Positions 1-10,114 are shown, counted from the stretch's first letter. The stretch: 64,000 nt of DNA from Pantanalinema sp. GBBB05 (GCA_016743235.1 VRZD01000035.1:1-64000); one strand, 5' to 3'. Translations and numbers: made by a program. The notes: a model not told the origin generated them from the letters alone.

Positions 1-286
1 GCTATGGTTTGGGACTAAACTAACAGAAACTATTCCCAAGCCGCATTCTGTCGTTGAGTTTCCTTTGAGTGCAATCATGCTCAAAGCGGGACACAGCATG
101 GGCTGTAAATTCCCGGACAAGTCTAATGTTCGTTGCTCAAGAATTGGGCAATTACGAGCCGCACAACTCCGTCGGTGGGTTCCGTTACGACTACTAAGAA
201 TATGCTGCAAGCCGAGTTTGAGAAACTCAAGCCGAGAATTGTGGATGAATTAAGGAATGATTCTACAGGTTCCTTCTTCTAATCGG
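1..286. other. Unassigned left edge, no convincing gene
   Basis: Short open frames exist here, the longest about 60 codons from base 65, but none has recognisable domain features, a good ribosome binding site or a convincing amino-acid pattern. A frame ending near base 282 gives a charged tail (LKPRIVDELRND) that could be the end or remnant of a gene running in from the left. I cannot name it. The neighbouring minus-strand gene ends just downstream. Confidence 0.3.
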
Positions 287-1882
287 TCAAGATTGAGCTA
301 GTGGTTCTTGCCCATGGACGATCGTATGCTGTAATGCTTGCACCACTTGCTGCATAACACTGTGCCAATCTCCGGGCTGAGGTTGCCGGAATAAGCGGAG
401 GGTGGGATACCAGGGCGTATCTTCCCGGTGCAACATCCAGCGCCAGTCTGGAAAATGTGCCAGCAACAGCCAGGTAGGCTTTGCTAATGCCCCAGCCAGG
501 TGCGCTACAGAGGTATCAACGGTAATCACTAAATCGAGCTGGGCGATCGCGGTGGCAGTATCTGCCATGTCCTTCAGGTGATGACTGATATCCTGAATCT
601 GGGATTGCCAGCCCAGTTCCGTTAGATCGAGTTGAGGAATGCCTTTCTGAAGACTATAGAGGCTAATATCTGTGAGTTCTAGTAAAGGCTGAAACGCGGA
701 TAGCGGACAAGAGCGATTGTGGTTATTTTTATAGAGATTGCCTCCTGACCAGACGATGCCAACTTTGAACCGGCTCCCCTCACGTACTGGCAGAGTGAAG
801 TCAGCAGACTCGGGCGCTTGCAAATACGGAAAGTGGTGGGGAATTGTGGTTTGAGTGGTGCCTAGAATGCGGGGCAGACTCATTAAGGGGGCATAAACAT
901 GGAAGTCTGGTAAGGGCAAGCCTAAAGGAATGATTTGTTCAATCCCAGGAATTGTGGACAGCAGACGGACGAGTGGTTGGTGGCAGGTTAAAATCAACCG
1001 TCCGCCTCGTTCTCGGGCGATCGCGGCATACCGAATAAGTTGTATCGTGTCCCCTAAACCCTGTTCGGCATGGAGGAGTAATGTCCGTCCTTGTAACGGC
1101 GATCCATCCCATAGTGGTTGTTTGAAGGGACAGGGAGGAAAATCTGCCGTTTTAAAGCGCCATTCATATTCCTCAAAGCCTTGGAGATAATCGCCTTGCA
1201 TCAACAGAAGAATAGCGTAGTTATGGTGAGCGATCGCATGATGAGGATCAAGGCTTAATGCTTGTTGGAAGCACGTCATGGCTTCTGGTAAGTTACCTTG
1301 TTCTAAGCGAGCCTTACCCAAACTGACTAAGGCATCAATATAGTTAGGTTGGTGTGCCAGGGCTTGTTGATGGAACTGGGCGGCGGCATTCACTTTATGT
1401 TGTTTTTGTAAGGCGACCCCTAAACCATTGAGCAACTGGGGCTGTTGAGGATCGATCGCGAGTCCTTGCTGGTAAAATATAATCGCCTCATCGGCCTTGC
1501 CCTGTTCCTGAAGAATCGCGCCTAAATTGGCATAAGCTTGCAGAGCTTTGGGCTGAAAGTTAATGATTTGGTTGTAGCCATTAATGGCTTCGTCGATCAT
1601 TTCCCGACCCCGCTTCCACAATGCTAGATATAAGTTCTCCCTAGCCTGGATATAGTCTGGACGTAGCACCAAGGCTTGCCGACAGAGGGCAATGCCATCA
1701 TCTAAATTGCCACGCTGGCAGGCAATTACTCCTAATAAGCAGAGTGCCTCCGGATGCTGCGGTTGATGTTGCAAAATCTGACGATACAGAAGTTCTGCTT
1801 GGGGCAGCTGTCCAGCTTGATGATGGGCGATCGCCGCTTGGAGGAGGGCTGGTAGGTTCGTTGAAGCAGATGAACTTTCCAA
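287..1882 (-). CDS. TPR protein with glycosyltransferase family 9-like C-terminal domain
   Basis: The 531-residue protein has about seven tetratricopeptide repeats over residues 10-245, with repeated A-x-A-x-x-N-L-G-x-x-L and A-I-x-x-Y-x-x-A-L patterns. A C-terminal domain follows (about 255-525) with the GT9/heptosyltransferase-like signatures HAEQGLGDTIQLIRY and VDTSVAHLAGAL, and the W-x-W-M-L-H-R-E-D-T-P-W-Y motif usual in bacterial TPR-GT proteins. Such proteins are thought to glycosylate or scaffold surface components; the substrate is unknown. The only plausible start is TTG at 1882: an in-frame stop lies 12 codons upstream, no ATG or GTG intervenes, and AGAGG sits about 9 bases before it. 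No signal peptide, so cytoplasmic. Confidence 0.85.
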   Translation of the reverse strand: MESSSASTNLPALLQAAIAHHQAGQLPQAELLYRQILQHQPQHPEALCLLGVIACQRGNLDDGIALCRQALVLRPDYIQARENLYLALWKRGREMIDEAINGYNQIINFQPKALQAYANLGAILQEQGKADEAIIFYQQGLAIDPQQPQLLNGLGVALQKQHKVNAAAQFHQQALAHQPNYIDALVSLGKARLEQGNLPEAMTCFQQALSLDPHHAIAHHNYAILLLMQGDYLQGFEEYEWRFKTADFPPCPFKQPLWDGSPLQGRTLLLHAEQGLGDTIQLIRYAAIARERGGRLILTCHQPLVRLLSTIPGIEQIIPLGLPLPDFHVYAPLMSLPRILGTTQTTIPHHFPYLQAPESADFTLPVREGSRFKVGIVWSGGNLYKNNHNRSCPLSAFQPLLELTDISLYSLQKGIPQLDLTELGWQSQIQDISHHLKDMADTATAIAQLDLVITVDTSVAHLAGALAKPTWLLLAHFPDWRWMLHREDTPWYPTLRLFRQPQPGDWHSVMQQVVQALQHTIVHGQEPLAQS

Positions 1883-1942
1883 GTGATCGACCTCTGAAGA
1901 AAGTACATGTCCAGTCTACTCGTTGATCTCCTGAACAGCTGA

Positions 1943-3049
1943 CTACTCTAGTCCGAGTTGGTTGGTGATTAAATAATCCAGGACTGGAAAGGGGGTGATG
2001 TCTTGAGTAACGATGCGATCGTTCCCGGTGCTATTCGCCTCAGTTAACGCCGCTTCAGCCGCCTGGATCAATTGGCTGGGAGCTTGCCCTATTTTTGGCA
2101 AGGCGTTGGCGATGCCTAAACTGCGGGTAAGGAGGGCTAATTCGGCATGCTCGGTCTGGGCTTGCTGGAGTTGGGATTGAATTTGTTGCGCGACATTGAT
2201 TGCTCCAGCTAATGGGGTATTAGGTAGCAATACAGCAAAAATATTTTGGGTGTAGCGGGCAACCAAGTCAGTCGGTCGTTTTACCGTAGTGCGTAAAATA
2301 TCTGCTATTTGCCGCAGCGTGTGATTGTCTAACGGGGATTCGGTGGAAGATGGTTGGTTGCCCCTGGGTTGGTACAGGATGAGGGATAAGGGACGTTGCG
2401 ATCGAGTTAACCGCCGCCACTCTTGCAGTAAACAGTCATCGAATTGAGGGCGATGGGCAACTTGAGTTAACCCATCGAGGGAGGTTAATCGTTGTAACTC
2501 TTCAGCAAGTTCTAGCAAAGTCGTTTCCGCCGTTAGCCGTAATTGGGCTTCCTGCTGAAGCCGCTGGTGAGTGGAGCGTAGACTAATTTCTGCTTGCTGG
2601 TGCTCGTGTTCTAAGCGGTGGAGTTGCTCTGCTTGCTGCCCAACTTGTTGTCGTAAGCGAGCTAACTCTAAGTGAGTTGCCACTCGGATGGTTAGTTCTG
2701 CGGGTTGCAGTGGCATGGTTAGGTAGTCAGCCGCTCCGGCGTGAAACAGGTTGCTAATCTCCGCCGGATCGATCGCACCCGTGAAAATCACTGGAATGGC
2801 TTGAGTTCTAGGATCCTGTTTGAGTTGTTGGCAGAGTAAATAACTGTTGTATGAAGAGAGCGCCGCATTCAACAGAATCATATCGGGTAAGGCAACCTGA
2901 ACGGCAGTCGTAGCAATCTGCCCATCAGTCACTCGTCGGACAGTATATCCCAGATTTGTAAGTAGATTTAATAGATTTTGTCCGAGTTCAGGGTGGTCAT
3001 CAATCAGCAGAATGCTACCCAGAACAGAGGTTGGAGAGTGACCAGTCAT
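1943..3049 (-). CDS. REC-GGDEF protein with degenerate receiver and degenerate GGDEF
   Basis: The 368-residue protein has PleD-like architecture: receiver (about 11-125), coiled-coil linker rich in Q/E/L (130-185) and GGDEF fold (190-350). The receiver keeps the acidic pair (IDDHPE) but the phosphoacceptor is Asn61 (ILLNAAL in place of LLDVxMP), and the conserved Lys before Pro is Met112 (LTMPL). In the GGDEF domain the signature is TQNIF (267-271) instead of GG(D/E)EF, and the first metal Asp position reads LILYQPRG. The flanking framework (LDGLTQVAHRPQFD, DLVARY, FAVLLPNTPL) is intact, so this is a conserved fold without catalysis rather than a frameshifted ruin. It is probably a protein-interaction or ligand-sensing scaffold; it should not make c-di-GMP. 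ATG start at 3049. Confidence 0.85.
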   Translation of the reverse strand: MTGHSPTSVLGSILLIDDHPELGQNLLNLLTNLGYTVRRVTDGQIATTAVQVALPDMILLNAALSSYNSYLLCQQLKQDPRTQAIPVIFTGAIDPAEISNLFHAGAADYLTMPLQPAELTIRVATHLELARLRQQVGQQAEQLHRLEHEHQQAEISLRSTHQRLQQEAQLRLTAETTLLELAEELQRLTSLDGLTQVAHRPQFDDCLLQEWRRLTRSQRPLSLILYQPRGNQPSSTESPLDNHTLRQIADILRTTVKRPTDLVARYTQNIFAVLLPNTPLAGAINVAQQIQSQLQQAQTEHAELALLTRSLGIANALPKIGQAPSQLIQAAEAALTEANSTGNDRIVTQDITPFPVLDYLITNQLGLE

Positions 3050-3411
3050 GCCAAGTTAATCAGGTGAGAATGAATAATTGCAAAGCTACGTAGCTGCACC
3101 TTAGCGGGTGTATCGGCTTGATGAACTAACCCTAGCAGATTCTCGGAAACCTATACCTGTTAGCTCAGATCAATTCTAGAGTCGAATATTTTCCTGATAG
3201 CCGGATAATAGCTTGAATAGTGGTGAATGGAAGGTAGCCCAGGCAGGATGCCGTTGTTGACCTTCCGTTATGCCATTAGCTGTTCCGGAGACATTCCAAC
3301 TACGCCTGTATTTTCTCTGAAGCGATCGTGTGTTTCTTGTTTTGTAACAATTTAGTCTATCACTGGGTTTAATAGTCAAATCTAAGGTGCTGTCCTGCTA
3401 CCAAACTATTC
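3050..3411. other. Intergenic region between divergent genes
   Basis: About 360 bases between the degenerate REC-GGDEF gene (minus) and the AEC permease gene (plus), so it should hold both promoters. A 67-codon minus-strand frame (3176-3379) is rich in Arg and Asn, has no domain features, and I regard it as non-coding. I see no clear hairpin terminator, tRNA or repeat. Confidence 0.4.
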
Positions 3412-4977
3412 ATGACAGATTCAGTCCTCCAGAAGGCGATCGCGCTCATTCTGCTCATTGTTGCTGGATACCTGCTCAAACCTAAATTTAAAGATCCAGC
3501 CTCTATTGCAGCCGTCAGAAACTTTATTCTGAATGCCGCTTTACCGGCAACTATTTTTCTATCTACGATCGAAATTGATACTCAATTAGATTTAGTTGTC
3601 TTACCTTCTTTTGCCCTAGTGATCAATCTTGCCTTTATGGTGATGGGGTGTTTTGTGGCATGGTTGCTGATGCGGGATGCTGAGAAAGCGAAGACCCGTG
3701 CCATGATTCTGCTATTTCCTTCTTTGGCTCCGGGATTAACCGTTTACCCGTTCATTGAGCAGTTTTTGGGGCGGCAAGGATTAGCTTGGGCGGCTTTAGC
3801 CGATATGGGAAATAAGCTATTTGTCTTGATTGGCTTATATTCATTAGCGATCTATTGGTATCAGCAAAGTGCGGCTCAAAATCCTCAAGCCTCAGTCAAG
3901 TTTCAGTGGAAAAGTATTGCGATTTTTCTCTTAACGGAACCTGTCAATATTGCGATCGTATTGGGGTTCCTCATTGCCTTTTGGCATGCCAATGGTTTTT
4001 TACCATTAGCGTTAACTGATGCTATTCAAAAGCTAGCCCTTTGTGCTACACCGTTGATTTTATTTTATGTCGGTATTTCCTTTAACCCAAAGGCATTTCA
4101 GTTCGGAACGTTATTGATGGTGTTATTGGCAAGAACCGGAGTCGGCTTTTTGATTAGTGCGGCGACGATCGTGCTACTCAAACCGACTTCTGTAGAAGCC
4201 TTAACATTGTTTGTGGCATTACCTCAAGCATCTTGTAGCCTGTGGCCACTGCTCCATGCCACCAAAATTAATACCCAGCGATCGCTGGCTGTAACTAGTA
4301 ATCCTGCTGATGCTCGACCACTTTTTTTTGATACGGAATTTGCGACATCGTTATTAGCTATGTCTTTTCCGTTTTCGATTCTTGTGCTGTTGGTAGTTTT
4401 TTCGAGCGGGCAGTTTTTTCAAACACCAATGCACTTGGGCTTAGCTGGAATGAGTTGTTTAAGCGCTTTTGGGTTACTCCTAGGATTGAACTATTTGCCT
4501 GTGAAATTCCAGAATCCACTTGATGTGAAAATTCAGGTCAAAAACCCTTTAGTACGTAAACCTAAAAAACTGAAACTGTTAGATCCAAGTCCGGCTTTAT
4601 TTCCTAGTGAGCAGTTGCTGTTAGTCCAGGTTGAATCAGCTGGCTGGATTAATCAGGAGCAGGAAGCAATCCTTAAACAAATTAACCACTTGGTTCAACA
4701 AAAATTCAGCACTGAAATTCACGATCGCGCTATTGCCTTGCAATTCAAATATTTGATTAAAGAGCAGATTTTGATGGTAATTGGACAGCATGAAAATAAT
4801 CCGATTCCTGATTTGGCGAAAAAGCTGAAAGACTTAAGTGAAGCAATTAAAAGTTTAGATATGCAATCAACTGAGCAAATTCGCTTCTATTTTCGTATTT
4901 TTGCTGAGAAAAAACCTTATAGCTCTTATTCCCTCATGTTGAAATCTACCAAACAAGCACCTTATGTTGCGCAGTAG
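3412..4977 (+). CDS. AEC-family (auxin efflux carrier-like) membrane permease with cytoplasmic tail
   Basis: The 521-residue protein begins with about ten hydrophobic segments over residues 1-365. They are arranged as in the AEC/bile-arsenite-riboflavin transporter superfamily: first helix LIVAGYLLKP, then the crossover-type ILNAALPATIFLST, and later LCATPLILFYVGISFN and ALPQASCSLWPLLHAT. After the last membrane segment (about 345-365) a hydrophilic C-terminal extension of about 150 residues follows, longer than in ordinary AEC proteins, which are about 300-320 residues. The extension has no motif I recognise. The substrate is unknown; family members export organic acids or other small anions. 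ATG start at 3412, with a weak ribosome binding site. The gene stands alone on the plus strand. Confidence 0.75.
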   Translation: MTDSVLQKAIALILLIVAGYLLKPKFKDPASIAAVRNFILNAALPATIFLSTIEIDTQLDLVVLPSFALVINLAFMVMGCFVAWLLMRDAEKAKTRAMILLFPSLAPGLTVYPFIEQFLGRQGLAWAALADMGNKLFVLIGLYSLAIYWYQQSAAQNPQASVKFQWKSIAIFLLTEPVNIAIVLGFLIAFWHANGFLPLALTDAIQKLALCATPLILFYVGISFNPKAFQFGTLLMVLLARTGVGFLISAATIVLLKPTSVEALTLFVALPQASCSLWPLLHATKINTQRSLAVTSNPADARPLFFDTEFATSLLAMSFPFSILVLLVVFSSGQFFQTPMHLGLAGMSCLSAFGLLLGLNYLPVKFQNPLDVKIQVKNPLVRKPKKLKLLDPSPALFPSEQLLLVQVESAGWINQEQEAILKQINHLVQQKFSTEIHDRAIALQFKYLIKEQILMVIGQHENNPIPDLAKKLKDLSEAIKSLDMQSTEQIRFYFRIFAEKKPYSSYSLMLKSTKQAPYVAQ

Positions 4978-4993
4978 CCTCTTAGAGGAGGCT
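4976..4993 (+). terminator. Short hairpin at the end of the permease gene
   Basis: Perfect 6-bp inverted repeat AGCCTC / GAGGCT around a 6-base loop, starting inside the stop codon of the AEC permease gene. No run of T follows, so a terminator role is only a possibility. Confidence 0.3.
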
Positions 4994-5238
4994 GGTTAAG
5001 GTCAACTCTGGCTCCCCCTTAGCTCCGTCCTAAGACATTACTGGGTGCAAAACAGCGAAATCCCTGAAAAGTTTTCCCTTTTGAGGGTGATTGAACCCGA
5101 TCTCTCACGCGTTGCTGCAAATCGCCAGGCTTGCTCGATCGTTAACTCACAGATACTATACCTGCCAATTTGGGAATGCTGAATTTGGGGTGTTGAAACG
5201 GCAGGGTCTGTCAAGCTATTCACCAAGGACATTAACCA

Positions 5239-8200
5239 ATGGCTTTTGTACCGCATTCACATCGCTTACAGCAGGCTCCTAAAGATGTACGGGCTTCCTG
5301 GCAGCAACCTCGCAACAAGCTGATGTCTTTGCTGTTGATTGGTGGCTCGATTTTGACAGTTGGGGCAGTGGCGTTTACCAGTTATTGGATTGTCCGCAGC
5401 TTAATTTTGGATACCTTAAAGTCCAATGCCCTACTGAAAGTGCAAACGGCAGGTAGCGAAATCGATAGCTGGTTAGCGGGACGCATGGGTGAAGTGCAAA
5501 CGCTGGCAAGTAGCTATGACGTGCGATCGATGAATTGGGATATCGCGGCTCCCTATTTGCAACTAGAGCAAGATCGCCTGTCGGATTTTTGGATGTTGAT
5601 TCTGGTCAATCCCGATGGCAGCTATTACACGACACGGGCGAATTTTGCAGCGGGTTTGAATCTCAGGGATCGTCAGTATTTTCGAATCGCTATGCAAGGC
5701 ACGGCGAACGTTTCTGACATGATTATCTCCCGCACTACCGGCAAGCGACAAATCAATATTGCTTCTCCTATCTGGTCATTTCCGCCAGCTAATTACCAAC
5801 AGTTACCTGCCGATCGCATAAATAAGCGGCAGGAGAGTTTAGCGTTTTACAACTTGCCGGATGATCCGCGCCAGCAGCCAACAGTCATAGGCATTTTGGC
5901 TGGAAATATTCCCGTTTCCCATGTGACGCGCATTGTTGAGAAAACCCAGTTAGGTGAGGGGAGCTATGCCTTTGCGCTGGATGCTAAAGGTGTCCCGATC
6001 GCTCACCCCAATCCCAAGTTTTTAACGGGGCTTAAGAGCTTTCTCGATTCTGCCAATCCAGATTTGGCAAGCATTTCTCAGGCAATGGTGCAGCAGCAGA
6101 AGGGCGTGTATTTAATGAAATTAGATGGGGAATGGGTCTATGTTGCCTATGCTCCATTAGAGCAAGCTAAATGGTCCTTAGCCCTGGTGATTCCACGTGC
6201 CAATCTGGAACAGCAATTGGGGGCATTGAACTTGCTGGCATCCGTGGTCGGGATGTTATTGGTGTTAGCGACTCTGGCTGCCTTGCGGCAGGTGCGGCTA
6301 TTTGGACAAGCGCGCGATCGGGCAGCTCAGGAAGCCTTATTAAATCGCTTGACCGGACGAATTCGGGAATCCCTGAATTTGCAAACCACGTTGCAGACAA
6401 CAGTGAATGAACTGGCAAACTTGCTGCAACTCGATCGTGTAACGTTTGCCTGGTTCCAACCTGACACTCAACAGATCATTACAGAGTGTGAACATCGACG
6501 GGCTGACTTACCAGCTCGCGAAACTGTCTATAACATGCAAGCCTTTGGTTCGATCGTGCAGCAGTTTTGTCAGGGCTCGCGAATACAAATTAATAGTATT
6601 AGTACGGCAACGAATTTTACAGCTACGGCTAAACAGATTTATCAGCGCTTAGGCATTAACAGCTATTTAGCGCTACCAGTACGGTTACAAGCTAGTGAGC
6701 GTGTGGGTTATCTGATTTGTTGTCGTAGTACCGCTTGGGTATGGAGCGATCGCGAAGTAGAACTTTTGAGTGCCGTTGCAGATCAGTTGGCGATCGCGAT
6801 TAATCAGTCGCGGTTGTATGCCCAGACTCAAGAACAGGTGGAGATCGTCAGCCATCAGGCAAGCCAATTAGCAGAAACGGGGAAACAACTGCAAGATGCC
6901 CTCGCTTACTTGTCTGCCATTATTGATAATTTAGTGGATGGCTTGTTGGTAACAAATTCCGAGGGGAGGATTACCCGCTTCAATCCAGCGCTCTCGGGAT
7001 TATTTGAACTGGGTGAGATTGATTTAACCGATCGCAAATGTTGGGACATTTTCAGCGAAGAATTAACTCACCTGATTACTCAGGCCCAGCAAGCGGCTGG
7101 AGAAATTTTTACGGCTGAGATCCCCTTAGCAGAGGGACGGATTGGCAAAGCGGTGGCAACGGCAATTCTCAAACCTAGCCAACCGAATGACGGTCCCCTA
7201 GCGGATGTGGAGGAGTTTTTGGGAGCGGTGATGCTGATTCGAGACATTACCTCAGAAAAAGAAGTCGATCGCATGAAGACTGACTTTATTTCTACCGTAT
7301 CTCATGAACTGCGGACTCCTTTAACGTCCGTATTGGGATTTGCCAAAATCATCAAAAAGAAATTAGATGAAGTCGTATTTCCCACTATTACCTCTGATGA
7401 TAAAAAAGTTCAGCGAACGGTGCGCCAGGTTGAGGAAAACATTGACATCATTGTGTCTGAAGGTCTGCGGTTAACAGCGTTGATTAATGATGTCTTGGAT
7501 ATTGCCAAAATGGAAGCGGGCAAAGTGGATTGGCGCGAAGAGTCTCTGCATATTGAAGAGATCATAGAACGGGCAACGGCTGCTACCAGCGCTTTGTTCC
7601 AGGCAAAAAATCTGACGTTGGTTCAGGAGATTGAACCGGATTTACCCACCTTACTAGGAGACTGCGATCGCTTAATTCAGGTGGTGATCAATCTGCTATC
7701 TAATGCGGTCAAATTTACCGATGAAGGGATAATTACCTGCCGAGCTGTGCGACAACAGAACACCATTCAAGTGAGTGTCAGTGATACTGGAGGCGGCATT
7801 GCTCCTGAAGATCAAGAAAAAGTATTTGAGAAGTTTAAACAGGTTGGTAATACGCTGACGGATAAGCCCAAAGGTACAGGTTTAGGCTTGCCCATTTGTA
7901 AACAGATTGTGGAGCATCACGGGGGCAAAATTTGGGTTGAAAGCGAATTAGGTCAAGGGAGTACCTTCTTATTTACCTTACCTTTGCCTTCTACCATTGA
8001 GCAGATTCGCCAAATTGATCTCAGTACCTTGGTGCAACAACTTCAAGGTCAGAAGAGCAGTATGGCACCGATCGAACCTGATCAAAAATGCATTTTGGTA
8101 GTGGATGATGAACCGTCCATTCGAGAACTATTGCGGCAACATTTGGAGGCGGAAGGCTATCAGGTTCAAGAAGCCGCAGATGGGCGTGCTGCCCTCACTC

Positions 8201-8730
8201 AAATTAAACAGGCTGCCCCTGATCTGGTGATTCTAGATGTGATGATGCCGGATATGAATGGGTTTGATGTCGCCGCTATTCTCAAAAATGATCCTCAGAC
8301 AATGGGCATTCCGATCGTAATTTTGTCAATTCTAGGAGATCATGAACGGGCGCATCGGTTAGGCGATCGCTGCTTAACGAAACCCATCAATGTCGAACTG
8401 TTGTTACAGGAAGTTGAAGTCCTGTTGTCTCAGGGGGTGTCTCATCGTCGGGTGCTGGTCGTAGATGAAAATGAACTGGGGGTAAAAACCCTGGTGGAAG
8501 TATTGCAAGCGAAAGGCTTTATGGTGGTTGAGGCTGCTAATGACACCGAGTTGGTGGAAAAAGCAGTCTCGACCCAACCAGATATGGTGATTGCCAATCT
8601 CAAGTTCTGGCAACATTCCACTGCGTTTAAGAGCCTCAAGTTTGAAAAAGGTCTAGAGCATATTTTTATTCTTTTACTGGCGGATACTCATGTCCACGAT
8701 GCAGATCAGCCTGAAACGGTTGCTCAATAA
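5239..8730 (+). CDS. Hybrid sensor histidine kinase (dCACHE-GAF-PAS-HisKA-HATPase-REC-truncated REC)
   Basis: The 1163-residue membrane sensor kinase has TM1 at about 30-55, an extracytoplasmic double-CACHE ligand domain (about 60-320, with the typical NLRDRQYF and MKLDGEWVYVAY blocks) and TM2 at about 327-350. These are followed by GAF (390-530), PAS (555-680), HisKA with phospho-His689 in STVSHELRTPL, and HATPase_c (N box NLLSNAVKF, G boxes SDTGGGIA and GTGLGLPIC). Receiver 1 (950-1065) is canonical with Asp1000 (VILDVMMP) and LTKP. Receiver 2 (1072-1163) has Asn1120 in place of the acceptor Asp (MVIANLKFW) and stops before the Lys motif. ATG 5239 has AAGGA about 9 bases upstream. The 3' end overlaps the adenylate cyclase gene by 41 bases, so translation is probably coupled. 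Ligand unknown. Confidence 0.9.
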   Translation: MAFVPHSHRLQQAPKDVRASWQQPRNKLMSLLLIGGSILTVGAVAFTSYWIVRSLILDTLKSNALLKVQTAGSEIDSWLAGRMGEVQTLASSYDVRSMNWDIAAPYLQLEQDRLSDFWMLILVNPDGSYYTTRANFAAGLNLRDRQYFRIAMQGTANVSDMIISRTTGKRQINIASPIWSFPPANYQQLPADRINKRQESLAFYNLPDDPRQQPTVIGILAGNIPVSHVTRIVEKTQLGEGSYAFALDAKGVPIAHPNPKFLTGLKSFLDSANPDLASISQAMVQQQKGVYLMKLDGEWVYVAYAPLEQAKWSLALVIPRANLEQQLGALNLLASVVGMLLVLATLAALRQVRLFGQARDRAAQEALLNRLTGRIRESLNLQTTLQTTVNELANLLQLDRVTFAWFQPDTQQIITECEHRRADLPARETVYNMQAFGSIVQQFCQGSRIQINSISTATNFTATAKQIYQRLGINSYLALPVRLQASERVGYLICCRSTAWVWSDREVELLSAVADQLAIAINQSRLYAQTQEQVEIVSHQASQLAETGKQLQDALAYLSAIIDNLVDGLLVTNSEGRITRFNPALSGLFELGEIDLTDRKCWDIFSEELTHLITQAQQAAGEIFTAEIPLAEGRIGKAVATAILKPSQPNDGPLADVEEFLGAVMLIRDITSEKEVDRMKTDFISTVSHELRTPLTSVLGFAKIIKKKLDEVVFPTITSDDKKVQRTVRQVEENIDIIVSEGLRLTALINDVLDIAKMEAGKVDWREESLHIEEIIERATAATSALFQAKNLTLVQEIEPDLPTLLGDCDRLIQVVINLLSNAVKFTDEGIITCRAVRQQNTIQVSVSDTGGGIAPEDQEKVFEKFKQVGNTLTDKPKGTGLGLPICKQIVEHHGGKIWVESELGQGSTFLFTLPLPSTIEQIRQIDLSTLVQQLQGQKSSMAPIEPDQKCILVVDDEPSIRELLRQHLEAEGYQVQEAADGRAALTQIKQAAPDLVILDVMMPDMNGFDVAAILKNDPQTMGIPIVILSILGDHERAHRLGDRCLTKPINVELLLQEVEVLLSQGVSHRRVLVVDENELGVKTLVEVLQAKGFMVVEAANDTELVEKAVSTQPDMVIANLKFWQHSTAFKSLKFEKGLEHIFILLLADTHVHDADQPETVAQ

Positions 8731-10114
8731 AAAAGAAATTGCTGCCATTTTGCAACAACTCATCACAGGATTGGCAGGAGCCGGACAGAGTGCCTTACCC
8801 TTTGCGATCGCGGATGCTCAGGGGACGGTACTTATGGGCATTGCTGGGGAGTATTCCCATCATCATAGGGTTGAGGTAGAAGGACAGTGCTTTGGTTGGG
8901 TCATGGGAAGTGCTGAAATGAGTGCGATCGCCTCGCTCCTAAGTTTTCTGGCAGCCAAGGAATTAGAGAAAAAACAACTGGCGCAGGAAACTCTCGATCG
9001 GTACAAGGAAGTGACGCTGCTGTACAACCTGTCGGAAAAAATGACTGCCAATCTGCAACTACAGGCTGTAGCGACATTAGTCTTGGAAGAAGCCAGTAAG
9101 CTGATCGTGGGTAATAGTGGCGCTGTGATGTTCTTTGATCCGGAAACCGCAGAGACCATGCAACTAGCCAGCTTTGGTCAGGAATTTTGCCTCCAACCTG
9201 GGCAGGGAATCATTGGCACGATTTTTGATACTGGGAATGGTGAAATTGTGAATCACGTGGCAAAGGATGTCCGCCGGACGCCTGCCGAGCAAGGGTTTCA
9301 TTCCTTGGTTTGTGCACCTTTAAAAAGCCATAACCGCACGATCGGAGTCATTATTATCGCCAGTAGTGATTTGCCGATCAGTTACACAGCGGCGGATCTG
9401 AAGCGGTTAAATGCTGTAGCCTCTCAAGCGGCAGCCGCGATCGAAAATGCCTTATTACACGAAAACAAATTGCGAGAAGAACGGATTAAAAGTAATTTGG
9501 AACGCTATGTTCCCGCCCGCCTGGTACAGGCAATTTTGCAATCGAATGGCGAAATTTCTCTGGCTCCTGTGCGGAAGGAAATTAGTGTTTTATTTTCAGA
9601 TATTCGTAATTTCACCAGTCAATGTGAAGAGTTGGAACCAGAATTGGTCGTTGGCTATCTAAATGAATACTTTACGCATATGGTGGATGTAATCTTTTAC
9701 CATCAGGGCACAGTGAACAAGTTTGTCGGCGATATGATTGTGGCGTTGTTTGGTGCCCCATCGTTGGTGGAGAATAACCAATCCTGCGCGATCGAAGCGG
9801 CGATCGCTATGCAGCAACGGATTCAAACGATCCCGATCACCTGGATTCGTGAGAATTTTCATACTGGGATTGGCATTAGCTCCGGTAAAGTAATTGTGGG
9901 GAACATTGGTTCGCCGCAGCATATGGACTACACGGCGATCGGGGATGAAGTGAACACAGCCTCGCGGTTGCAGTCCATTGCCAAGGGTGGACAAATCCTG
10001 GTGACCCGCAGCGTGTACGAAGCCACTTGTGATCAGTTTCAATTTAAAGACTTCGGTTCTATTAATGTGAAAGGTAAAAAAAATGCGATCGAAGTGTTTG
10101 AAGTTGTTTACTAA
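8690..10114 (+). CDS. GAF-domain class III adenylate cyclase
   Basis: The 474-residue soluble protein has an N-terminal sensor-like region (1-100), GAF domain (about 115-265), helical linker ERYVPARLVQAIL and class III cyclase homology domain (295-474). Metal-binding Asp304 (LFSDIRNFT) and Asp348 (KFVGDMIVALFG) are present. Lys344 and Asp413 (MDYTAIGDEVN) are the pair that select adenine, and transition-state residues Asn422 and Arg426 follow, so it should make cAMP from ATP as a homodimer. It overlaps the upstream kinase gene by 41 bases, and a stand-alone receiver follows 203 bases downstream. This suggests that kinase, cyclase and regulator form one signalling unit. ATG at 8690 is used here; ATG at 8699 is also possible. 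Confidence 0.92.
   Translation: MSTMQISLKRLLNKKEIAAILQQLITGLAGAGQSALPFAIADAQGTVLMGIAGEYSHHHRVEVEGQCFGWVMGSAEMSAIASLLSFLAAKELEKKQLAQETLDRYKEVTLLYNLSEKMTANLQLQAVATLVLEEASKLIVGNSGAVMFFDPETAETMQLASFGQEFCLQPGQGIIGTIFDTGNGEIVNHVAKDVRRTPAEQGFHSLVCAPLKSHNRTIGVIIIASSDLPISYTAADLKRLNAVASQAAAAIENALLHENKLREERIKSNLERYVPARLVQAILQSNGEISLAPVRKEISVLFSDIRNFTSQCEELEPELVVGYLNEYFTHMVDVIFYHQGTVNKFVGDMIVALFGAPSLVENNQSCAIEAAIAMQQRIQTIPITWIRENFHTGIGISSGKVIVGNIGSPQHMDYTAIGDEVNTASRLQSIAKGGQILVTRSVYEATCDQFQFKDFGSINVKGKKNAIEVFEVVY

Noticed and set aside
3176..3379. 67-codon minus-strand ORF in the gap upstream of the AEC permease
   Set aside because: Arg/Asn-rich, no start signal or domain; composition fits non-coding DNA.
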